A stretch of 12,205 bases of DNA, from positions 1-12,205 of the forward strand of contig JAYMGJ010000825.1 of NCBI GenBank assembly GCA_037178675.1, read 5' to 3'. Positions 1-9,440 of this stretch are shown one piece after another (the stretch's first letter is position 1; the number at the start of each line of letters is the position of its first letter). Origin of the DNA: Scleroderma bovista. Its lineage: Eukaryota > Basidiomycota > Agaricomycetes > Boletales > Sclerodermataceae. The translations under genes and the position numbers were made by a program. Under the pieces are notes generated by a model. That model saw only the letters and a program-made list of their open reading frames with translations. It was not told where the DNA came from and did no database searches.

Positions 1-475
1 ATCATCGTTAGGGAGAATAGAGTCAGGCAAAGGAGTGTGTCGGGAATAATAAGGGATAAGGCGGAATGCAGCTATGCCTCGAGCTGAGACAGTTCCATCC
101 ATTTCCTTCAGGACGTATGAGCCACCTTGAGTGTGACGAACAACTTCAAAGGGGCCAAGGTAATGTGGCTTTGATTTACAATCTAATTCTTTCTCCACTT
201 GGCTGTTGCGAACCAGGACAAGGTCTCCAGGCTGGTAGGAGGACTTGAATAGACATCTGGTATATCTCTTCTCAAATTGGGCTTTGGAACAGAGGCAGGT
301 CTTCTGTAGAGTAGTGAACGCATCACGGAAATCGTCTGGTCTTTTCTCCAATTGTCTGATGCGCAGGGAAAGAAGCTCCTCTGAGGTCATCTCAGAGTAG
401 AAGCCTTCAACAAGATAGGTAGCCTCAAAGAGATCAAATGGGAGGACGGGATCGAGACCATGAAGGAGGTAGTAG
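1..475 (-). pseudogene. pol: Gypsy integrase C-terminal region (continuation of pol beyond the insert; runs off the window)
   Basis: On the minus strand this stretch is open to the window edge. It carries the integrase C-terminal part: YLLHGLDPVLPFDL just after the insert, then a charged helical stretch (SEEL...RIRQLE), then a GPF/Y-like module with YQPGDLVLVRN and YLGPFEVV, and a further SYVLKEMDGT segment. If the 722-bp insert and one copy of the TAG duplication are removed, the frame runs straight from GFSPY at 1201 and above into YLLHGLDP here, with no stop or shift. The gene was therefore open when the insert landed. No stop codon or LTR is reached before base 1. Confidence 0.85.
473..475. 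repeat. Target-site duplication (TAG), left copy, of the CACTA-type insert
   Basis: TAG immediately precedes the CACTG terminus and recurs at 1198-1200. Deleting the element plus one TAG joins two Tyr codons of the gypsy integrase (SPYYLLHG) and restores the frame. This independently confirms the insertion boundaries. Confidence 0.85.
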
Positions 476-730
476 CACTGCAAACATTTCTCAATGTTTT
501 ATGACAAAACATTGTAAAAAAATAGAAGAAAGAGATACTCTTTTATTTACAATTTTGTTCAACAAAAAAGACAAATATCATACAGCATTATTTTTGTCAT
601 TTTTGTGTCAAGACATGATTTGAGATGATTTCTTATGTTGGGAATATAAAAAATTTAACCTTTTTCCTCTGCCTGTTCCTTGCAAAACAAATAAAAAACA
701 GACAATGTAACTTTTCTCATAGCAAGCATT
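476..730 (+). repeat. Left inverted arm of the CACTA-type element
   Basis: Inverted copy of 944-1197. The similarity is continuous from the CACTG end through CATTTCTCAATG, then AT-rich sequence, to about CATAGCAAG near 727. Differences are scattered single substitutions plus one short divergent patch near 580-610. Confidence 0.85.
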
Positions 731-943
731 TTCAATTTTCTGTAGTGAAAAATTGAATCAAAAGATATTCTGTTCTATAAAAATAAATGTTTAGGAAACA
801 TGCTATATATTTTTGGTCATAACTCTCTAGCCAGCCAATCAGCATCCAAAAACAATTATGTTTCTCAAAGAAAATTTTATCATTTTCTCTCAACATGTTT
901 TCAACAATCATATGGTGTCTTATTTCTAATAAAATATACTGAA

Positions 944-1197
944 ATACTTGCTATGAGAAAAGTTACATTGTCTTTTCTTTATTTGTTTTGCAAGGAATAG
1001 GAAGAAGAAAAAGGTTAAATTTTTTACAGTCCTAACATAACAAATGATCTCAAATCATGTCTTGGCAAAAGAAAGACAAAAAAGGTTCTGTATGATATTT
1101 GTCTTTTTTGTTTAACAAAATTGTAAATAAGAGAGTATCTCTTTCTTTTATTTTTTTACAATGTTTTGTCATGAAACATTGAGAAATGCTTGTAGTG
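944..1197 (-). repeat. Right inverted arm of the CACTA-type element
   Basis: Inverted copy of 476-730, ending at the CACTACAA terminus (minus strand) next to the TAG duplication at 1198-1200. A transcript across both arms could fold into a hairpin with a stem of about 250 bp. Confidence 0.85.
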
Positions 1198-1200
1198 TAG
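1198..1200. repeat. Target-site duplication (TAG), right copy, of the CACTA-type insert
   Basis: TAG immediately follows the right terminus GTAGTG and is the partner of 473-475. Confidence 0.85.
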
Positions 1201-3047
1201 GGGCTGAATCCAGTAGAACGATGGGTGATGACTTTGTCTGCAAAGAAAGCATGATGGACCTTGGTGGGCCATAGATTGAGATCGCCTTCATAGGACTTGA
1301 TAATAGCTTCGCGGATAGTAAAGTGTCCACGCTCTACAACTCCATTGGCTTTGGAATTATAGGGGGAGATGCGGATTTGGGGAATAGAGTATCGCTGCAT
1401 GAGCTTCTTGAATGCACCCTTGACCTCACTGCCATTGTCAGTGACAATCTGGGCAATAACTCCATAACGGCAAATAATTTCTTCCCAGAAAAACTTGGCT
1501 AGGCTGTCTGAACTGGCATGCTTGAGAGCACGGCCTTTGGCAGCAAGGGAGAGATCATCACGAGCAGCAACAAGATAGCGATATCCACGAGCTTTTGGCA
1601 TGAGCATGACATCAACGTAGATCTTCATGAAGATTCGGGGGGATGGAGAGACAGTGAGGGGAATTTCAACTTTGCGAGTGCTGCAAATCTGGCATTCATG
1701 GCAAGAATGAATGTGGTGGGCAACGTCTGAGTACATCTGTGGCCAATAGAAGCGATCCCTGACAGCTTGGAATACTCCAAATACTCCGCGGTGCCCAAGG
1801 TCTTCATGGGCTTGATTGAGAAGTTGCGCATGGAGATCAGGATCAAAGATGACTTTAGTTGGAGTATGAGGGCCTTGATGTTTGAACAGTTGGCCAGAAT
1901 GAATAAAGAATTGAAGGGAGCATCTGATGAAACATTTACGAGCGGTGTTGGAGGGGAATGATGGGAGTTGAGTCATTTGGAGGAAGTGGAGAATTTGTCG
2001 TAAAATAACATCTTGAGTCGTATCTTGAGACAGGAATGAAGGGAGTGTAATGGGGTCATAAGAAAGAGGGTGGGCGGCGGTACAAAACAAAAGATCTTCT
2101 AGCCATTCATCAGCGTCTTCAGCATCTCTTTCACCATCTTCTATCTCCTCTTCAGAGGGCTGACGCCTAGAGAGGGCATCAGGTCCTTGGTGATGAGCAG
2201 CTGGAACATGAATTAGTTTAAAGTCAAATAAGAGTATACCTTCGATCCAGTGATTGATAGTAACGTTAGGTTGGAGGTCAGGATCATTAAGCATACCCTT
2301 GATGTACTTTGCATCAACTTCAACATGGAGGTTCTTGACACCGTAAAGAAAGAGACAATAGTGACGAAGTGCACGGAATAGACCGTATAACTCGAGTTTG
2401 GGCTGACTATAGTGAGATTCATGTTCATTGATAGGAAGTGAGCCATAACGAGCAGGACGTTTGCGACCAGACTCATCATACTGGGACAGGATGAATCTGA
2501 TGGCGATATAGCTGGTGTCGACTGAGAGAATGACAGGGAGATCTGTGGAATAATCGATGGGACGAAGGGAGGGAGCGGAAGAGACAGCGATCTTCAAGGC
2601 ATCGAAAGCGTCTTGCTGGGGGGTGTCCCAAACGAAAGGAGTGTCTTTGTGGTAGAGATTGATGAGAGGACGAGCAAGGAGGGAATAGTTGGCAATCCAA
2701 ATGCGCACAGTTCCACAGAGACCTAGAAATGAGCGCACATCCTTCAGCATTGCAAGGGGAGGCCAATCTAAGATCTTCTTGACTTTGCCATGGTTGGGAG
2801 AGTGACCATCAGGATGGCATTCTTGGCCAAGAATCAAAACACGAGGACGGCAGAGTTGGGTCTTCGGACCAGAGAACGTTCCGCCTGCATGCGCAAAGTG
2901 ATGCATAATCCGGTGCACATCTACAGCATGTTCCCAAAGGAAGCAACGAATCCCTGGGTTGGCTGGCAGGGTTTCAGTGTTGCCATTGGCATCGTTATAG
3001 CATGTTTCAGGGCCTTTGATGGGAAGATCGTTGATGAATACGTTACA
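1201..3047 (-). pseudogene. pol: Gypsy pol fragment: RT C-terminus, RNase H, zinc-binding and integrase catalytic core
   Basis: The reading frame is open from about 3092 down to the insertion at 1200. It begins at the RT active-site motif: FINDL at 3038-3024, where family members have F-I-D-D, so the first Asp is changed to Asn. The RT connection region follows (SFLGLCGTVRIWI near 2715). RNase H shows SVD near 2525, an E in KLELYG and a D in EVDAKY, and ends with HHQGPDALSRR near 2170. The zinc-binding domain shows HEDLGH and CHECQIC (about 1820-1690). The integrase core has all three acidic residues: D in VDVMLM (~1610), D in TDNGSE (~1435) and E in VVERGH (~1335). Nothing upstream of the RT motif is present, so the protein cannot replicate an element on its own. 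The last in-frame stretch before 1200 reads GFSPY, cut by the insert. Confidence 0.9.
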
Positions 3048-4157
3048 TGGTCTTTTTCTGCTAGATAATGGTTGGATTGTGGGGTCTAGCAATCAATTGT
3101 TCTTGTGGGTGCCTCCATCATATCATTCATTCTCTTGGTATTCCCCCTCAACTACACTCATAATTGGAAGTCTTCCTGTGCTTGATTTTAGCAACATGGT
3201 CCATGGGTCAGCTTGGGATCAGTGTTTCTGTGCCTGTAGTGATAGCAAGTAGTAATTAGGTTTCTCACATGTTTACCCCTAGGATCAAAGCTTTCTCATT
3301 CCCTTTTCTGTTCCTATTTACAATAACCCAAATACACATTACATGTCCACAGTGATTTTGGCCTATATTGTATGTAGGTACATCTGATCCTAGAATTAAA
3401 ATATTTTAAAAAGGAGAAAGAGGAGGTTAAGCATAACAGTTACCTATCAAGTACATTCATTTTGAAACTGCAAGGCAAGTCATCCTTGACCCAACTTGCC
3501 TGTTACCAGCATCTGCAGGGGGCCCCCTTGTTGATAAAGTGTACTCATATATATATCATTTGGTACTATATATTGTAATATTGTTTCTGTGCCAGCATTA
3601 CTAGGATACCCATTTATTTTGTTTCAACCCCATCATACTACTATGGCCAATTATGTTGATCTTCAATATAATTATGACTGCCCTGCATTTAACATATTGG
3701 ATCATCTTTACTTATATTATTTTGCTCCCCAAACTAGCACTGCGCTGACAGCTTCCACAACTCACATTTTGTTTTTATTTCTATCAGAAGGTTCTGTATT
3801 GTCATTTTTATACCACTTAGTCAAGTCATTGTGTAGTTCTGAGACAGGGTGTTTGGATTTTGCAAAACTAGTCCTATGAGAGCACACATTGGAAGAGGCA
3901 AATCACATGTGTAGATGTCAGCCATGCCAGTCTCGAAGCACAGCATTATACATGACAACCCCCCACCAAGCAGTGAGCGAGTGCATAGGACGGATGAAGA
4001 AACAAACCATGTCATGGACGACAATGACGACATACATACAAAGGCATCGAGAATTTGTAAAGGAAAGCAGATATAGCTAGGTACTTTTGAAGCATGTGTC
4101 ACACATATTGAGCAGCGAGTCACCAGCACCAGCACGATAACAGACAACACTTGACGC
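3048..4157. other. Intergenic stretch without a recognised gene
   Basis: This 1.1-kb stretch lies between the truncated gypsy fragment and the U2AF stop codon. It is AT-rich with short open frames on both strands, none of which shows a recognisable domain, intron pattern or codon bias. It contains a short ATAT run (about 3547-3556) and a 12-bp perfect palindrome AGGGGGCCCCCT at 3517-3528. The part next to 4158 should include the 3' untranslated region and polyadenylation site of the U2AF gene, but no clear AATAAA-like signal was seen. No LTR, inverted repeat pair or RT remnant was found that would explain the left part. Confidence 0.6.
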
Positions 4158-6527
<2,370 letters not shown>

Positions 6528-6574
6528 CTTGGAGAGCCTGAGTGAGGGTGTGTTTACTTGTCGAGGTGATGATG

Positions 6575-6602
6575 ATGAGCGAGAGAAAGAAAAAAGGGAA
6601 GT
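6575..6602 (-). promoter_or_regulatory. Pyrimidine-rich leader tract of the U2AF gene
   Basis: On the minus strand this is an almost uninterrupted C/T run about 50-75 bases before the first ATG. CT-rich tracts just upstream of the transcription start are common in fungal promoters. The position fits, but no start site can be mapped from sequence alone. Confidence 0.45.
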
Positions 6603-6648
6603 GCAGACTCATCCTCTCACACACCGGGGATTTCAAGATTTTCCGGCC

Positions 6649-6655
6649 ATTTATA
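6649..6655 (-). promoter_or_regulatory. TATA-like box (TATAAAT) upstream of the U2AF gene
   Basis: TATAAAT on the minus strand lies 122 bases before the ATG at 6527 and about 50 bases before the pyrimidine-rich tract. This is the usual fungal promoter order. Only about 180 bp separate it from the left end of the transposon at 6835. Confidence 0.45.
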
Positions 6656-6834
6656 CAGGCTCCTTCCCATCCACTGCTTCGAGTGTGAGGCAGCATCCTA
6701 GTACAGGGGCAGATGGTTCCAGTGGCTGTGCTTGAATTCAATCCCAGCACAACCTTAAACATCCTCACACTCTCTGCAGTGGCTGGTGTAAAACATTTGT
6801 AAACATCGTCAGCCACACGTCGGACTATCAAATA

Positions 6835-6916
6835 AAATGGGTCTGCAGGTCAATAAACAGAACAGCATTAGATAATACACATTAATTTGGAATCACCGGA
6901 CAATGATACATGTGAT
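6835..6916 (+). repeat. Left terminal inverted repeat of the RecQ/DUF6589 element
   Basis: It begins AAATGGGTCTGCAGGTCAAT and ends CATGTGAT. It matches the reverse complement of 12124-12205 except at 6888 (T against C) and 6891 (A against G), both transitions. The first of these is a CpG-to-TpG change relative to the right copy. Similarity stops abruptly after 6916. The outer limit at 6835 is set by the window edge at the other end, so the repeat might extend further left. Confidence 0.93.
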
Positions 6917-6925
6917 TTGCTATAC

Positions 6926-9436
6926 ATGGTACTACCGACACCGAGTCCATGCCCTACATTGGCAATGATCCGCCACCAAGCACAGCAAACCTTCGCAGTA
7001 TGCCCATGTCTCTGGCAGCTTAAAGTATCACAAGCGCTCTTGAAGGGAGACAAAGATGTTGTCTGTACAGCCGGAACTGGGATGGGGAAGACCCTCTGTT
7101 TTTGGCTGCCATTGCTCTTCCACCCCAATAACCTACAGATAGTGGTTACGCCACTTAACCTGCTTGGCAAGCAAAATGTGGCCTCACTCACCAAGGCCGG
7201 AATCTCTGCAATTGCTATCAATTCTGAGACGGCGACCTTAGCCAATTTTGCTGTAAGTGCTATTGAAGGCTCAAAGTGAATCAACCATTCTAACCATTCT
7301 AACAGGCAATTGATGCATTCAAATACCAGGCAATTATTGTCAGCCCAGAGCAGCTGATGAAACCGAGCAGAGAATTCGAGAAGTGGTTGAAAAATTGCCT
7401 GTTTACTACAAACATCATCAGCATAATTGTGGACGAAGCTCATTGTCTTACTGAGTGGGGAGAATTTCGGCCGGAGTACAAGGAACTCCACTGACTGCAC
7501 TACATCCTACCTGATACAATCCCAATCATGATTACCTCGGCAACACTTACACACGATACACTTACCAATGCGCTCAGACTACTTCACATGTGTCCAGACA
7601 AAACCATCACCATTCGATGGAGTAGTGACCGCCCGAACATCAAGATTGGAGTCAGGAATATGCTCTAGCAAGTTATGCTGATCTTGCATTTTTGGTTCCT
7701 TCGGGATGGAAAGTTGGTGATCCGCCGCTCCTAAAATTTCTAATCTTCTTTGACAACATCCAAGATGCTGTCAATGCCGCTCAATACTTGCAGAATCGCC
7801 TTCCTCCCGAAGCAAAGGACTTGATCAAGTGGTTCAATGCAGACATGAGCACAAACTTCAAAGATATGGAGCTTGAGCGGCTCATCACGGGTGAAACTCG
7901 GGGCATCGCTACAACAGATTCCTTTGGTATGGTAAGGTATAATCACATTCTAGTCACAACGTTGTGCTCACCTGTGAAAGGGTATGGATGTACCTGATAT
8001 TCAGTTTGTGGGTCAATGGTGTGCAACCTGCAAGGTAGCTATGCTATGGCAGCGTTTTGGTCGTGCAGCATGTAATAAAGCACTCACCGGAACAGCGATA
8101 CTATTCGCCGAGAAAGAGTACTTTGACGAGGAGCGAGCTGCAAAGGAAGCAAGGCGAAGACAGCGTGAGGAAACTCGAAAACGTAAAGCTAGCACAAAAA
8201 GTTCCATGCGATCACTGCCACAAGCCAAATGAATTCGGCAGAAGGAAACTGGTGCTTCATCGAGCAACACTTTGAAGGATTCATCTTCCAGTGATCGCTT
8301 AGGCTTACACAAGAGTGAAAATATGGAAGAAGATGGATCAGATGGAGAGGTGTCTGAAGATGAGGAGAGCAACTTACTGTCTACTGGACACCATCTCTCT
8401 GGCTTGGCCAGTCTGCGAAATGCCATGGCTGAAGCTGTGCATGGAACAAGGGAGTTCAACCAACCACAAAAAAGACGTAAACGTGAACTTGAGCCTGCGA
8501 TGGACTACCTGATCAACGCTGAGAACCATGCGGGTATAGAGTGTCGCAGGAAGGTCTTTGATGTTTGCTTCGAGAACCATGCTGCCAGTGAGAAAGTTTT
8601 CTTTGAATGCCGGCGTTACATACTCAGCCACTCGCCTAGACTCTGATCACTTACAGTGTAATGAAGAGCAGTCAATGGGCTGCGAACGGTGCCATGTTGG
8701 CTCCCCCGCCATCTGTTGTGATATTCACAACCCGTCGGAATTCTCTAGCTTTGCCTCCGTCATTGCAAAACAGCCCCCGATCCCTCCTCGTTTGCACATC
8801 ACCAAATACAAGAGAACACAAACAGACATCGCCCTACGAGATGCTCTGCAGGAATGGCGAGAGAATACTACTGCCACGGTCTTCGGACAGGCTCACCTCA
8901 TTGACATGGGTCCCTTGATTCTCATGTGCAAGTCTACTCTCGAGCGCATTGTTGATTGCGCTCACCACCACAAGATCAACTTGGTATCAGACCTTAAACG
9001 AGAAACTGGTTGGCCTGATGCCGACCAGTTCGGTAGCGAAATTATTACTCTAATTCACGCGTATTCACCATCTCTGCTGTCTCCTTTCGTCTCAACGCCA
9101 CTCAGACCAACTATGTCCATGGCTGTCAATACCCCTCCTGCACTACTGGATAGATGTCCTACCCCTTGCCCTTCATCAGCCTCTACTGTCCAAAAACGTA
9201 AGAATAAATGCAGCGCATGTGGACAAGAGGGTCATAATGGTATGTTGGCTTGGCTGCTTGTGTTCTTTAGCTAAGAGTTTTATGACAGCTCGAAATTGCA
9301 CTTGCCCAAGTTATCAGCCTCGTCTTACTTCTGGGAAGGAAAATGTAGGTCATATCTATACACCGCACGCGTGCAAGGACTGATTGTATTGGACTCCAAA
9401 CAGACAGATCTAAGTGGAACGTCCGTGGTGCAGTAG
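6926..9436 (+). pseudogene. RecQ-family DNA helicase with C-terminal CCHC zinc knuckle (transposon-borne, inactivated)
   Basis: Exons: 6926-7252, 7306-7931, 7981-8587, 8640-9239, 9289-9344 and 9404-9436. All introns (49-59 bp) are GT-AG, and phases close to about 749 codons. Helicase motifs: CLWQLKV (motif 0), TAGTGMGKT (I, residues 48-56), VVTPLNLL (Ia), SPEQL (Ib), VDEAHCLTEWGEFRPEY (II, DEAH 152-155, with the RecQ aromatic-rich loop), ITSATL (III), LIFFDN (IV), FGMGMDVPD (V) and QRFGRAAC (VI). A Lys/Arg and acidic linker follows, then a Cys cluster resembling the RecQ zinc subdomain (CRRKVFDVCF at 506, GCERC, ICCDIH). Near the end is the knuckle CSACGQEGHNARNC, which only appears after splicing. 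Defects: TGA at 7492-7494 (codon 172), a frameshift near 7657-7660, TGA at 8230-8232 (codon 402), and Cys in place of the final motif VI Arg (8071-8073). Subtelomeric TLH helicases are the nearest alternative. Confidence 0.88.
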
Positions 9437-9440
9437 TAGT
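9437..9440. other. 4-bp gap between the convergent stop codons of the element's two genes
   Basis: The helicase stop TAG occupies 9434-9436, and the DUF6589 stop TAG (minus) occupies 9443-9441. With no room for separate 3' regions, each transcript must end inside the other gene, giving antisense overlap of the mRNAs. Confidence 0.7.

Larger units (their letters stand above)
476..1197. mobile_element. Non-autonomous CACTA-type element (MITE-like, 722 bp) with long inverted arms
   Basis: The element begins CACTGCAA on the plus strand at 476, and its right end reads CACTACAA on the minus strand from 1197. CACTA/CACTG ends plus a 3-bp target duplication (TAG at 473-475 and 1198-1200) are the hallmarks of the CACTA (En/Spm) superfamily. 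The two arms (about 476-730 and 944-1197) match in inverted orientation at roughly 90 percent by eye. The 213-bp centre is AT-rich and shows no credible coding sequence, so the element cannot encode a transposase and must have been moved by an autonomous relative. Short open frames in the arms repeat each other (ISQCFMTKHCKKI in both) only because the arms are inverted copies. Assignment to a particular fungal CACTA lineage such as Plavaka is not possible from this. Confidence 0.88.
1..3047 (-). mobile_element. Truncated Ty3/gypsy (Metaviridae-type) retrotransposon fragment, interrupted by a CACTA-type insert
   Basis: This block is a 3' pol segment of a gypsy retrotransposon read on the minus strand. 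Domain order on that strand is the end of reverse transcriptase, RNase H, H2C2 zinc-binding domain, integrase core and integrase C-terminal region. RT-RNaseH before integrase is the order that defines Ty3/gypsy rather than Ty1/copia. No LTR, gag, protease or RT fingers/palm are visible, and 3048-4157 holds no continuation, so the 5' side is truncated. The fragment runs off the left edge, so the 3' LTR may lie outside. A 722-bp element with a 3-bp target duplication (473-475 and 1198-1200) splits the integrase. The upstream breakpoint near 3047 is placed by loss of pol similarity and could be off by tens of bases. Confidence 0.9.
6528..6834 (-). promoter_or_regulatory. Promoter region of the U2AF gene, squeezed against the transposon
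   Basis: This is the interval between the U2AF start and the left terminal inverted repeat. It holds the TATA-like box and the CT-rich tract listed separately. An open frame on the minus strand here (6831-6505) has no recognisable domain and overlaps the U2AF start, so I do not call it a gene. Any upstream activating sites of U2AF beyond 307 bp must lie in transposon sequence or have been displaced by it. Confidence 0.5.

Noticed and set aside
1050..1190. C-terminal extension of the gypsy protein (TSISQCFMTKHC onward)
   Set aside because: It is read-through into the inserted CACTA-type element. The same peptide appears in the other arm at 490-620 on the plus strand.
3279..3393. 9-bp inverted repeat CTAGGATCA / TGATCCTAG (3279-3287 and 3385-3393) as ends of a small MITE
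   Set aside because: The match does not extend beyond nine bases and has no flanking duplication, so it is expected by chance at this scale.
3589..3879. Open frame of 96 codons on plus in the intergenic stretch
   Set aside because: It depends on a GTG start, has no domain and no intron evidence, and its composition is typical of AT-rich non-coding DNA.
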